From an uncultured Oscillospiraceae bacterium (GTDB lineage: Bacteria > Bacillota > Clostridia > Oscillospirales > Oscillospiraceae): a stretch of 64,000 bases of DNA. The DNA lies in assembly GCA_934552825.1 (NCBI GenBank), contig CAKTEQ010000002.1, forward strand, positions 124,001-188,000, written 5' to 3'. A model generated the notes under the pieces. The model did no database searches. It worked only from the letters and a program-made list of their open reading frames with translations, and was not told the DNA's origin. A program made the position numbers and the translations under genes. This document shows, in pieces, positions 16,104 through 23,759 of the stretch (position 1 is the stretch's first letter; the number at the start of each line of letters is the position of its first letter).

Positions 16104-16352
16104 TCAGTTGTTTTCGGGTTCAGGATCTCTGAATGCCTCGAACTTGTCAAGGTGTTCTCTCATGAGCTTGCACTCATTATAGAGGTCCTCTTCCTCCTCA
16201 GCGTACTTCATGTAGCCCTTTTTGATCGTCTCATCCGTTGCCGCCTGGGCATACTTCTGATAATCAACTATGGCGTCATGGGCGCAGTCGGTAAACTCCT
16301 CAACGATATACTTGAGCATATCGTACTGTTCGTTTGTGAGCATTATGGTCAT
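16104..16352 (-). CDS. Small acidic helical protein of unknown function
   Basis: An 82-residue protein that I do not recognise. It is rich in Glu, Asp and Tyr (for example KYAEEEEDLYNECKLM) and looks fully helical, with no signal peptide, membrane segment or cysteine pair. AAGGGG lies about eight bases before the ATG, and a strong terminator follows, so it is probably a real monocistronic gene. Its position between crt and nfo gives no functional hint. Confidence 0.68.
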   Translation of the reverse strand: MTIMLTNEQYDMLKYIVEEFTDCAHDAIVDYQKYAQAATDETIKKGYMKYAEEEEDLYNECKLMREHLDKFEAFRDPEPENN

Positions 16353-16387
16353 AATGTTTCCCCTTTACATACAAAATTCGCAGTATG

Positions 16388-17233
16388 TTAATGATAACCT
16401 TTTCCCCCGCTCAAGTCAAGCAGAAGCTCGATCTCCCCGGCGTAGCCCTCAAGGTCGTTTGGCGTTTCCAGATAAAAGGGCAGGTCACGAAGCAAGGGGT
16501 GGTTAATTATCCTGCAAAACGCGTCGATACCGATGTACCCCTGCCCTATCCTCTCATGGCGGTCCTTATGGCTGCCGATGGGGTTCTTGCTGTCGTTGAG
16601 GTGCACGGCTTTAAGCCGCTCCAGCCCCACCGCGTTGTCAAACTCCTTCATAACGCCGTCCAAATCCCCTACTATGTCATATCCGGCGTCAAATACATGG
16701 CACGTATCCAGGCACACACCCAGCTTATCCCTGAGCTCGACGCGGTCTATTATGGCCCGCAGTTCCCGGAAATTCCCGCCTATCTCACTGCCCTTTCCTG
16801 CCATCGTCTCCAGCAGCACGAGCGTGCTCTGCCCCGGGCTGAGCACTGCGTTGAGCGCCTCCGCGATGAGCTCTATGCCCCGCTCGGCACCCTGCCCCAC
16901 ATGGCTGCCCGGGTGAAAATTATACATATTCCCTGGTACAAATTCCAGGCGCTTAAGGTCATCCACCATCGTCTCAACGGCAAACTCCCTGACGCGCTCG
17001 TCCTTGGAGCACGGGTTTACTGTGTACGGTGCGTGGGCAAGGATTTTGCCAAGTCCGTTCGCCAAGGCAAATTCGTTGAATCTGGCGCAGTCCTCTTCAT
17101 CCACAGGCTTCGCCCTGCCGCCCCGGGGATTGCGGGTGAAAAATTGGAAGGTGCTGCCGCCTATAGAGAGTATTTCCTTTCCCATACGCATATATCCGCC
17201 GGACGCTGAAAGATGACAGCCTATGGTGAGCAT
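16388..17233 (-). CDS. nfo: Endonuclease IV (AP endonuclease)
   Basis: Cleaves DNA 5' of abasic sites in base-excision repair, using three zinc ions in a TIM barrel. The 281 residues begin MLTIGCHLSASGGY; the AGAGGAGG site upstream supports the ATG at 17233 over a longer in-frame reading. Metal-ligand and family motifs seen: FFTRNPRGG, AHAPYTVNPCS, YNFHPGSHVG, LLETMAGKGSEIG, LGVCLDTCHVFDAGYD, VHLNDSKNPIGSHKDRHERIGQGYIG and FYLETP. It is single-gene, separated from the SDR gene by a hairpin. Confidence 0.96.
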   Translation of the reverse strand: MLTIGCHLSASGGYMRMGKEILSIGGSTFQFFTRNPRGGRAKPVDEEDCARFNEFALANGLGKILAHAPYTVNPCSKDERVREFAVETMVDDLKRLEFVPGNMYNFHPGSHVGQGAERGIELIAEALNAVLSPGQSTLVLLETMAGKGSEIGGNFRELRAIIDRVELRDKLGVCLDTCHVFDAGYDIVGDLDGVMKEFDNAVGLERLKAVHLNDSKNPIGSHKDRHERIGQGYIGIDAFCRIINHPLLRDLPFYLETPNDLEGYAGEIELLLDLSGGKGYH

Positions 17234-17256
17234 CCCGTTCCTCCTCTCTGCGCAGA

Positions 17257-17286
17257 GAAGCCCGCATCCGAGGATGCGGGCTTTCT
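17257..17286. terminator. Hairpin between the SDR gene and nfo
   Basis: AAGCCCGCATCC pairs with GGATGCGGGCTT around a GA loop. It lies about 25 bases past the SDR stop and ends that minus-strand transcript; T richness is better on the plus side. Confidence 0.8.
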
Positions 17287-17309
17287 TTAATGTCGTTTTT
17301 ACTCCGGGA

Positions 17310-18071
17310 TTACAGGCACATACCGTTGTCGATAGTGAGGTACTGACCTGTGACGGCTCTTGCGTCGTCAGATGCGAAGTAGAGGATAGCCTTAGCCTGG
17401 TCGATAGCCTGTGTGGGCTCGAGACCCATACGGATGACCTTAGCTGTAATTCTTGCGAATTCCTTATCCTGGCGGTCAGCAAAGTCGCCCTCGAAGAGAG
17501 GTGTAACTGTGGGGCCCGGGCAGATAGCGTTGATGCGGATACCCTTGCCTGTGTACTGGATAGCCATATTGTGTGTCAGAGCGAGAACGCCTGCCTTTGC
17601 TGCGGAGTAAGGAGCGCCTGCGCAGTGGTAAACGCCGCCGATGGAAGAGACGTTGACGATGGCGCCTGCGCCTGCTTCTTCCATGTACTTCACTGCCGCG
17701 CGGCTCATGAAGAACACGCCGTCCAGGTTGACGCCCATCTGCTCATGCCAGAACTCATCTGTCACGTTCTTTGCGGAGAGGTTGAAGTCCGCCTGACCTG
17801 CGTCATTCACGAGGATGTCGATGCGGCCGTACTTCTTCGCGACCTCGTCGCATACCTTGTTGCAGTCCTCGGACTTGGAGACATCGCCTGTGATGTACTC
17901 TGCCTTGCCGCCAGCTGCGTTTATCTCGTCAGCAACTCTTTTGTTCTCTGCCTCGCGTCTTGCCATGATGACGACTGTCGCGCCTTCCTGAGCAAACAGC
18001 TTTGCTGTTGCTTCGCCTATGCCGGAGTTGCCGCCTGTGATGATGGCGATCTTGTTATCGAGCTTTCCCAT
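17310..18071 (-). CDS. Short-chain dehydrogenase/reductase (classical SDR)
   Basis: A 253-residue NAD(P)-dependent oxidoreductase. Seen: cofactor loop TGGNSGIGEATA, the NDAG variant of the usual NNAG, catalytic Ser in VNVSSIGG, and Tyr-x3-Lys in PYSAAKAG. The start at 18071 has GGAGG nine bases upstream; a longer reading runs through promoter DNA. FabG-like reductases and hydroxysteroid dehydrogenases share this pattern, so the substrate cannot be assigned. A good promoter with a perfect 8-bp inverted repeat just downstream suggests repressor control. Confidence 0.88.
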   Translation of the reverse strand: MGKLDNKIAIITGGNSGIGEATAKLFAQEGATVVIMARREAENKRVADEINAAGGKAEYITGDVSKSEDCNKVCDEVAKKYGRIDILVNDAGQADFNLSAKNVTDEFWHEQMGVNLDGVFFMSRAAVKYMEEAGAGAIVNVSSIGGVYHCAGAPYSAAKAGVLALTHNMAIQYTGKGIRINAICPGPTVTPLFEGDFADRQDKEFARITAKVIRMGLEPTQAIDQAKAILYFASDDARAVTGQYLTIDNGMCL

Positions 18072-18114
18072 GATAAAACCTCCAATTTTAAAATTGTATT
18101 GAACTAAATCAGCA

Positions 18115-18138
18115 AAAAGTAAATTCACGCTTACTTTT
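18115..18138. promoter_or_regulatory. Inverted-repeat operator upstream of the SDR gene
   Basis: AAAAGTAA and TTACTTTT are separated by eight bases and lie just downstream of the -10 box, where a bound repressor would block transcription. No TetR- or similar regulator gene is adjacent. Confidence 0.6.
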
Positions 18139-18144
18139 GTAGAT

Positions 18145-18174
18145 ATTTTAGCACTCATATCATGCTTTTGTCAA
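18145..18174 (-). promoter_or_regulatory. Promoter of the SDR gene
   Basis: A perfect TTGACA and TAAAAT on the minus strand are 18 bases apart, about 75 bases before the SDR start. Confidence 0.78.
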
Positions 18175-18231
18175 CATGGTTTTATCGTCCCCCTGCGTCT
18201 TTTTTTGTTTTAGGCGGGCAAATTTTAACAG

Positions 18232-18269
18232 TTGCTTTTTCCCCGAGATAGTGTATAATATATTCGAAC
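18232..18269 (+). promoter_or_regulatory. Promoter of the Y-family polymerase gene, with a weak LexA-like site
   Basis: TTGCTT and TATAAT are 16 bases apart. CGAACATTATTTCT directly after the -10 has one good half of the Gram-positive LexA site (CGAAC) but a poor second half. SOS control is possible, not shown. Confidence 0.65.
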
Positions 18270-18302
18270 ATTATTTCTACAATTTGCAGGGAGGCGGAGG
18301 GC

Positions 18303-19565
18303 TTGCGCACCATTTTGCATTCGGATATAAATAACTGCTACGCCAGCATAGAATGCCTGCACCACCCTGAACTGCGGGGGCTGCCCGTGGCCGTTACCGG
18401 CGACCCTGAAGCGCGGCATGGCATAATTCTCGCGAAGAATACCGAGGCGAAGCGCTTTGGTGTCGTCACCGGGGAGACTATATATTCCGCCGAGCGCAAA
18501 TGCCCCGGGCTCGTCACGGTGCGGGCAAATTTCCCGCTCTATGAGCGCTTCTGCTCAGCCGTGAGGAAGATATATTCCGACTATACTGACATGGTCGAGC
18601 CCTTCGGCATGGACGAGGCATGGCTGGATGTAACCGGCAGCCTCGCTATCTTCGGCAGAGGCGAGGACATTGCCAACGCCATACGCCGCCGGGTAAAGAA
18701 CGAGCTTGGCATCACCGTCTCCGTCGGCGTGAGCTTCAACAAAGTATTCGCAAAGCTCGGCAGTGACCTTAAAAAGCCCAATGCCGTGACCGTCATATCC
18801 CCGGAAAATTTCAGGCAGCTCATCTGGGGGCTGGACGTGTCCCAGCTCCTGTTTGCCGGCAGCACAACCTGCAGCCGCCTGCGGCGCTGCGGTCTGCGCA
18901 CTATCGGCGACGTCGCAAATGCCTCCCCTGCTTTTCTGAAGAACTTACTTGGAAAAAGCGGCCCCATGCTCCATAAGTACGCCAACGGGCTGGACGACTC
19001 CCCCGTCACCAGGATCGACGATGCCACTCCGCCCAAGAGCATCGGAAACAGCGTCACAACTCCCAGGGATATTGTGAATTTTCAGGATGCGGAGATAGTC
19101 CTGTGCACCTTGTGCGAGCGTGTCGGCTACCGCCTGCGGAAAGCCGAAAAAAAATGCCGCACTGTGGCAATAAGCATCAAGGGTACCGACCTTTCCTCCT
19201 TCGAGCGCCAGATGCACCTTGCCGCTCCAGGCAGCTCCACCGATATTCTTCTCTCCTCCGCGATGAAGCTTCTCCGGGCAAACTGGGACGGCACGAGCAA
19301 AATACGCGCTCTTGGGGTCCGTGCCGACGGTCTTGTTGACAGTTCTGACGCCTGCCCCCAGCTTTCCATATTCGAAAATGAGGAGGAGAATATGAGGACG
19401 GAAAAGCTCGAGAGCACCCTCGACTCGCTCCGCGGCAGATTCGGCAGCGGTGCCGTTCGCCGCGCCGTTACTATCGCGGACCCTTCTCTGATCGCTGATC
19501 TGCCCAAATTCGGCAGCAGCATTCCCGGCGCGGATCATACTCAGGAGGCGAATGAAAATGACTGA
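18303..19565 (+). CDS. dinB: Y-family (translesion) DNA polymerase
   Basis: A 420-residue lesion-bypass polymerase. A TTG start is accepted because GGAGGCGGAGG lies directly upstream and the protein then begins MRTILHSDINNCYAS with the first metal aspartate. Other motifs: the second acidic pair in FGMDEAWLDVTG, VSVGVSFNKVFAKLGSD, and a helix-hairpin-helix around RLRRCGLRTIGDVA. A beta-clamp motif QLSIF lies near residue 362 and is followed by an extra C-terminal tail. Pol IV and UmuC-like enzymes are both possible; the sequence around the steric gate (NNCYAS) differs from the E. coli Pol IV form. Co-translated with the next small gene. Confidence 0.92.
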   Translation: MRTILHSDINNCYASIECLHHPELRGLPVAVTGDPEARHGIILAKNTEAKRFGVVTGETIYSAERKCPGLVTVRANFPLYERFCSAVRKIYSDYTDMVEPFGMDEAWLDVTGSLAIFGRGEDIANAIRRRVKNELGITVSVGVSFNKVFAKLGSDLKKPNAVTVISPENFRQLIWGLDVSQLLFAGSTTCSRLRRCGLRTIGDVANASPAFLKNLLGKSGPMLHKYANGLDDSPVTRIDDATPPKSIGNSVTTPRDIVNFQDAEIVLCTLCERVGYRLRKAEKKCRTVAISIKGTDLSSFERQMHLAAPGSSTDILLSSAMKLLRANWDGTSKIRALGVRADGLVDSSDACPQLSIFENEEENMRTEKLESTLDSLRGRFGSGAVRRAVTIADPSLIADLPKFGSSIPGADHTQEANEND

Positions 19566-19800
19566 TGCCAAGGTCTATGTAAATGTGGTCGCCCGCTTCA
19601 GAAAAGATGGCTTCCTCGTTCCTCTCACCGTCCAGTGGGAGGACGGGCGTGTATTCCAGATAGACAAAGTCCTCAGTGTGTGCCGCTCCGCCAGTCTCAA
19701 AGCCGGCGGAGCCGGTACGCGCTACACCTGCCGCATCCTCGGCAGCGTGACCAATCTGTTTCTGGAAAACGGGCGCTGGTTCGTGGAGCGGAAATTTTAG
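19558..19800 (+). CDS. Small protein co-translated with the Y-family polymerase
   Basis: An 80-residue protein, mostly beta by appearance (VYVNVVARFRKDGFLVPLTVQWEDGRVFQIDKV...GRWFVERKF), cytoplasmic. It overlaps the polymerase gene by eight bases. The second ATG (19558) is preferred since AGGAGG is nine bases upstream; the first is only three bases away. Comparable small genes are often found beside Y-family polymerases in Firmicutes, so a role in translesion synthesis is a fair guess. I do not recognise a named domain. Confidence 0.78.
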   Translation: MTDAKVYVNVVARFRKDGFLVPLTVQWEDGRVFQIDKVLSVCRSASLKAGGAGTRYTCRILGSVTNLFLENGRWFVERKF

Positions 19801-19812
19801 CCTCCGGAAGTA

Positions 19813-19840
19813 TTGACTCAGCATAAGCCGCTGTGATAAT
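19813..19840 (+). promoter_or_regulatory. Promoter of the MerR-family gene
   Basis: TTGACT and GATAAT are 16 bases apart, 26 bases before the regulator start. Confidence 0.7.
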
Positions 19841-19865
19841 GTGCTTTCGTCAAGGAGGTGTTCGG

Positions 19866-20699
19866 ATGTATCTGCTCAAGATAGGCGAGCTGGCAAAGCT
19901 GGGCGATGTATCAGAGGTGACTCTGCGTTATTACGACAAAAAGGGGCTCCTTTCCCCCATATCTATTGATAAGTTCACTGGCTACCGCTATTACAGCGTC
20001 AGGCAGGTGATGCATCTCTCCCTTATACAATACCTGCGTTCTCTTGGCTTCGGTGTTGAAAAAATCAAAGAAATGTTCAATACCGATGACAAGGATTTGA
20101 TAAGCCGCATGATAATGGAACGCAAGCTTGATATCGACCGGGAGTTGTCCTCTCTCTCAAATCAGCGGCGCATTATATCCCACATTCTTGACGAGTATTC
20201 CCTGATGCAGGGTCATCCCCCCTGCGGAACACCGTTTCTTCGTTCCTTCCCGGAGCGGTACTTCTATGTGTATGAGGTGGACCAAGGATTTGAGGAGGCG
20301 TGGTACTCTCAAAATTATGAGCTGAGCATAATCAACATGATGAGCGAAATGTCCAAGTGCGGAATTTCCGGCAACGGATATGTAAACATAGGCAGCATAA
20401 TCAAGAGAAGCGACGCCTTGAACGGGACCGCAAACTATTATGCCGTATATTCCGCGGTCGGACGCCAGTTTGCAGATTTTCCCGGAGTTGTCCGCATACC
20501 AGAGCACGTGTATATCTGCAATATTTGCGACAAACCAGAAAACGAACTGGAGTATATGAAAATGCTGTACGATGAAAGTAACCGCCGGAGTATGTTTGCC
20601 GATGACTACTTCCGGGAGGAGGTAGTCCTGTACCCGCATATGGACAGCGGCCGCCGCGGAGGACTCTATCTCCAGGCTGTACCTGTAGCGCTGAAATAG
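19866..20699 (+). CDS. MerR-family transcriptional regulator with effector-binding domain
   Basis: A 277-residue activator of the BmrR-like type. The N-terminal winged helix reads YLLKIGELAKLGDVSEVTLRYYDKKGLLSP, followed by TGYRYYSVRQ and a dimerisation helix to about residue 110. The remainder is a GyrI-like ligand domain. The ATG at 19866 follows AAGGAGGTG seven bases upstream; longer readings lack an RBS. MerR proteins act at promoters with an over-long 19-bp spacer, and exactly such a promoter lies upstream of the next gene, a polyferredoxin. The inducer is unknown. Confidence 0.9.
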   Translation: MYLLKIGELAKLGDVSEVTLRYYDKKGLLSPISIDKFTGYRYYSVRQVMHLSLIQYLRSLGFGVEKIKEMFNTDDKDLISRMIMERKLDIDRELSSLSNQRRIISHILDEYSLMQGHPPCGTPFLRSFPERYFYVYEVDQGFEEAWYSQNYELSIINMMSEMSKCGISGNGYVNIGSIIKRSDALNGTANYYAVYSAVGRQFADFPGVVRIPEHVYICNICDKPENELEYMKMLYDESNRRSMFADDYFREEVVLYPHMDSGRRGGLYLQAVPVALK

Positions 20700-20774
20700 T
20701 CTAAGCTAACTTTAACATAATATAAACTTTGTAAGGCAATTTGTACCCGTCGGGAAATGTATTTGCCATCTTTG

Positions 20775-20822
20775 TGCCGTTGAAATTGGGACTTATGACC
20801 AATTTCAGCGGCATTATTTTTT
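20775..20822 (+). terminator. Terminator of the MerR-family gene
   Basis: TGCCGTTGAAATTGG pairs with CCAATTTCAGCGGCA, followed by TTATTTTTT. It lies about 75 bases past the regulator stop. Confidence 0.85.
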
Positions 20823-20825
20823 GCA

Positions 20826-20856
20826 TTGACTCTGCGTCTGTGTATTGGTTTAGAAT
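20826..20856 (+). promoter_or_regulatory. MerR-type promoter (19-bp spacer) of the polyferredoxin gene
   Basis: TTGACT and TAGAAT are separated by 19 bases, the spacing typical of MerR-activated promoters. The spacer is not a clear palindrome. Activation by the upstream regulator is inferred. Confidence 0.65.
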
Positions 20857-20915
20857 TTTTCACGAAAGATCTTCGTCCATGTCAGTGACACATGAAACAT
20901 GAAAGGAGAAAAATC

Positions 20916-21983
20916 ATGACCTATGCAGAACGCTTCCCCCGCTTTGCCAAGGAGGAGAACAAAGCCATAAGAGCCTGGTACTACTCTCTGGCGCACCTTT
21001 GGTGCTATATGAAAACCGCAGAATTTCCGCCCGATCCCGAGGATATGCCTCCCCATGTAGCGAGAATGATGAACTTTATCGGCCAATTCAGTGGAAACCC
21101 TAATGAGCGTATGTTCATCTTCCCTGTGGGTAAAGCAAAAGCGATCTACCGGGATCCTGAGACAGGCGAAGAGACGCCTATCGACGATCCTTGGGCGGTG
21201 ATGTTTGAGTACATAGACTCAGCTTCCCATTTTGCCGGATGCAAGTATGACTACTGCCGCGAATCAGGTGTCGGGACATTTGAATGCGGTCAGAGCTGCT
21301 ACTGCGACGGCATAATCTGCTCAAATTATATCGGCGAAGGTTCTCTGACAGGCTTCCCTGAATCCACTTATCCCATGACCAAGGAGGAGTTCAAGGAAAA
21401 GGTCGAGCACGTCCGTGAAGTAGGCAGCCTGCTCATAGATTTCGGTTACGGCCCTCCTGATAACTGCGTACACAACTTCTGGCCCGGCAACCAAGTGCTC
21501 ACAATGGGCTTCTGCCCCCATACGAAAGCCGGTTCCTATTGTGCCCTCTGGAAGCCCATAGTTGACACCGTTGGGCATAACAACAGCCTTTTCACCGCGG
21601 AGATCGACAGCAGCAAGTGTACGGGCTGCGGACGCTGCGCCTGTGACTGTATACTTAACATCATCGATTATGAACCCGTCAGCGGCAAAGCATTCATGAA
21701 GGATAACAAATACTGCATGGGATGCGGACGCTGCCAGGTCGCATGCAAAGAGGGTGCAATAAAGCTCCTGTCACACCACAAGGATATAAGCGCTTATGTC
21801 CACAGTGAACTGGACTGCCGTACCTCCGCTACTGAGAAGCCCCCCATATTTGACCCAGAGATTGACGCTACCATGCCTCCCGCCTTCGCTCCGGACGATA
21901 TGTCATGGTGGGAAGAGAACTGGGATGTAGATAAGCTCTATCAGGATTGGCTGGCAGAGCGGAAGGCAAAAGGCATCAAATAA
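20916..21983 (+). CDS. Iron-sulfur protein with two C-terminal [4Fe-4S] ferredoxin motifs
   Basis: A 355-residue soluble protein. Near residues 237-285 are two CxxCxxCxxxC sets (CTGCGRCACDC and CMGCGRCQVAC), a bacterial diferredoxin module. The N-terminal 230 residues are unrecognised but cysteine-rich (CKYDYCRESG...CGQSCYCDGIICSNY, later FCPHTKAGSYC), which may bind another cluster. No signal peptide. AAAGGAG lies ten bases before the ATG at 20916. Upstream is a MerR regulator; downstream a binding-protein gene follows after a hairpin. An electron-transfer or reductase role is likely; the substrate is unknown. Confidence 0.82.
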   Translation: MTYAERFPRFAKEENKAIRAWYYSLAHLWCYMKTAEFPPDPEDMPPHVARMMNFIGQFSGNPNERMFIFPVGKAKAIYRDPETGEETPIDDPWAVMFEYIDSASHFAGCKYDYCRESGVGTFECGQSCYCDGIICSNYIGEGSLTGFPESTYPMTKEEFKEKVEHVREVGSLLIDFGYGPPDNCVHNFWPGNQVLTMGFCPHTKAGSYCALWKPIVDTVGHNNSLFTAEIDSSKCTGCGRCACDCILNIIDYEPVSGKAFMKDNKYCMGCGRCQVACKEGAIKLLSHHKDISAYVHSELDCRTSATEKPPIFDPEIDATMPPAFAPDDMSWWEENWDVDKLYQDWLAERKAKGIK

Positions 21984-21993
21984 CAGCTCCTCA

Positions 21994-22017
21994 GCCTTTC
22001 CGCATAGGCGGAAAGGC
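21994..22017 (+). other. Perfect hairpin between the polyferredoxin and binding-protein genes
   Basis: GCCTTTCCGC and GCGGAAAGGC pair around ATAG. There is no U tract after it, so it is more likely an mRNA-stability or attenuation element than a full terminator. Confidence 0.65.
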
Positions 22018-22076
22018 AAGCACCGAAAAGATCAAATGCCCACAAACATCAACCACCAGCGGAAAAGGAGAATAGA

Positions 22077-23144
22077 ATGAAAAAAGCATTGGCGATCTTT
22101 CTTGCCGTGACTATGCTGCTCGTCTCCCTTGTATCCCTGGCAGCCTGCGGCAATAAAAAAGAGGTTGAAACTAAGAATGAGGATGAGTCTGCCGACCAGA
22201 CGATAGACCTCAGCAAAACTCTCCCCCATGAATATATACAGGAAAAGCTGGACGCCGGGCAGGAGGTCATCGTAGCTTACGCCGCAACGACCTTCGACAA
22301 CGGCACCGCAATGCTTCTGGATCAAGGCTTTAACAAGGCTTTTACGGACATGGGATTTAAGTATCTCAACGCCACCTGCGACAACGACACTGCAAAGCAG
22401 ATAGGACAGATAGAGAACTTCGTAACCATGAACACCGCCTGCATCATTATTACCAGCGGAGACCCCGCGGGTATCGAGGACTGCGTAACCTCCGCCGAAA
22501 AAGCCGGTACTTACTGCGTATTCTATGGGGCTATGCCTGAATATTCTCTTGCCGGCACTGTGAACATAGACCTTAAGCAGCTCGGTGAGGCGTGCGCTAA
22601 AACAGCCCTCGCCTGGATAGATATTGCCTACCCCGACGCAACAGATGATGACAGCATCCACGCCGCCGTTTTCGGCTTTTATATTGCCGCCGAGACAGGC
22701 ATAATCTCCGACGCAATGCGTGACACTCTTGATGCTGACCCGCGAGTCAAGGTGGTATATGAGGATAACAACTGCCAGGGCATTGAAAGTGGCTTTTCCG
22801 GAGCTGAGGCAGCCTTTACTTACGACAGCAGCATAAAACTCCTGCTTATATATGATGTAAGCGCGGCCGTGGGCGCAAATAACTACATCATGAACATCCC
22901 CAATGCTGATCTAAGTCAGTATGGCGTGTTCAATATCAACTACTCTGAGGAGGTCTCTCAGCTTATCGACAGCTCTAAATACGGCGGAAGTGTCATGCGG
23001 GGCGCCGCAATGGGTAATCTGGATGTCTGCGCCGCTACAGTGGATTGTGTAAAGGGGCTCCTGCTTGGAGGTGTTGATCCTCAGTATGATTTTTCTGAAA
23101 CGATATTCAGCGTCAACGCGATAGACTATACATACGAACCATAA
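22077..23144 (+). CDS. Lipoprotein periplasmic-binding-type protein (sugar/RbsB-like fold)
   Basis: A 355-residue exported lipoprotein with signal peptide and lipobox LAAC at residues 21-24. The mature part follows the type I binding-protein fold of sugar ABC transporters and LacI cores (VIVAYAATTFDNGTAMLLDQGFNKAF, GDPAGIEDCVTSAEKAGTYCVFYG, GAAMGNLDVCAATVDCVKGLLLG). No permease or ATPase gene is adjacent, which is unusual for a transporter component. It may serve a distant transporter or act as a sensor. It probably shares control with the upstream polyferredoxin gene. Confidence 0.85.
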   Translation: MKKALAIFLAVTMLLVSLVSLAACGNKKEVETKNEDESADQTIDLSKTLPHEYIQEKLDAGQEVIVAYAATTFDNGTAMLLDQGFNKAFTDMGFKYLNATCDNDTAKQIGQIENFVTMNTACIIITSGDPAGIEDCVTSAEKAGTYCVFYGAMPEYSLAGTVNIDLKQLGEACAKTALAWIDIAYPDATDDDSIHAAVFGFYIAAETGIISDAMRDTLDADPRVKVVYEDNNCQGIESGFSGAEAAFTYDSSIKLLLIYDVSAAVGANNYIMNIPNADLSQYGVFNINYSEEVSQLIDSSKYGGSVMRGAAMGNLDVCAATVDCVKGLLLGGVDPQYDFSETIFSVNAIDYTYEP

Positions 23145-23176
23145 GCTTTAATTTGTTTGCCGTACCCTTTGAATAT

Positions 23177-23210
23177 GGAGCCGTGCCTTTTCGGAGGCAC
23201 GGCTCCTTTT
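23177..23210 (+). terminator. Terminator of the binding-protein gene
   Basis: GGAGCCGTGCC pairs with GGCACGGCTCC and is followed by TTTT, 33 bases past the stop. Confidence 0.88.
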
Positions 23211-23261
23211 ACGGAACTTTTTGAAAAGACCTATCGTCTTATCCCTCGTAAAGGAGTGGTT

Positions 23262-23639
23262 ATGATGAAAAAATTTCTCCCCCTGGCCATCGCCGCGGTC
23301 TGCCTGTTTATGTTCTCCGGCTGTGGAAAAACCGCCGGTTATGTACGAGTCTACGAGGACGTCCCGGACGCCGAGCCGGAGAATTATACTGAGCCGGATG
23401 TCCGCCCCGCGGTAATGATAGACGGCGAGCTATACTGCTCCGACGGGCGGGAGAGTGAGATAACCGGACGCTGCGGCGTGATGGACGGGGAAATAATCTC
23501 TTCTGTCGGCGAAAACGAACTGCCCTCCAGGAACGGCGAGTCAAACTTCGGCTCCGGCTTTGGCTATCAGGTGACTAGCTCCGATACGCTGGAGGTGAAC
23601 ATATACGGCAAGTGGATAGTGTTCGAGCTTCAGAAATAA
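23262..23639 (+). CDS. Small putative lipoprotein of unknown function
   Basis: A 125-residue protein with a signal peptide (MMKKFLPLAIAAVCLFMFSGC) and lipobox FSGC. The mature region is short and acidic with no recognised domain (VMIDGELYCSDGRESEITGRCGVMDGEIISSV). AAGGAG lies six to nine bases upstream of the paired ATGs at 23262 and 23265. Flanked by terminators on both sides, so it is monocistronic. Codon use resembles its neighbours. Confidence 0.75.
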   Translation: MMKKFLPLAIAAVCLFMFSGCGKTAGYVRVYEDVPDAEPENYTEPDVRPAVMIDGELYCSDGRESEITGRCGVMDGEIISSVGENELPSRNGESNFGSGFGYQVTSSDTLEVNIYGKWIVFELQK

Positions 23640-23641
23640 AC

Positions 23642-23708
23642 AGCGCCTTTTAGTCAAACCGCAAGGCGCTTTAAGCCGGTTCTCAGGAGAGGGCCGGTCT
23701 TTGTTTTC
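23642..23708 (+). terminator. Two tandem hairpins after the small lipoprotein gene
   Basis: AGCGCCTT pairs with AAGGCGCT (23642-23670), followed by TTTAA. A second hairpin with AAGCCGG and CCGGTCTT arms ends in TTTGTTTTC. Together they end transcription ahead of the next promoter. Confidence 0.8.
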
Positions 23709-23709
23709 G

Positions 23710-23738
23710 TTGACTTTTCCCAATATTCGGCGGATAAT
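23710..23738 (+). promoter_or_regulatory. Promoter of the radical SAM gene
   Basis: TTGACT and GATAAT are 17 bases apart, ending about 20 bases before the ATG at 23760. Confidence 0.75.
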
Positions 23739-23759
23739 GACACCATCGAGGTGATACCC

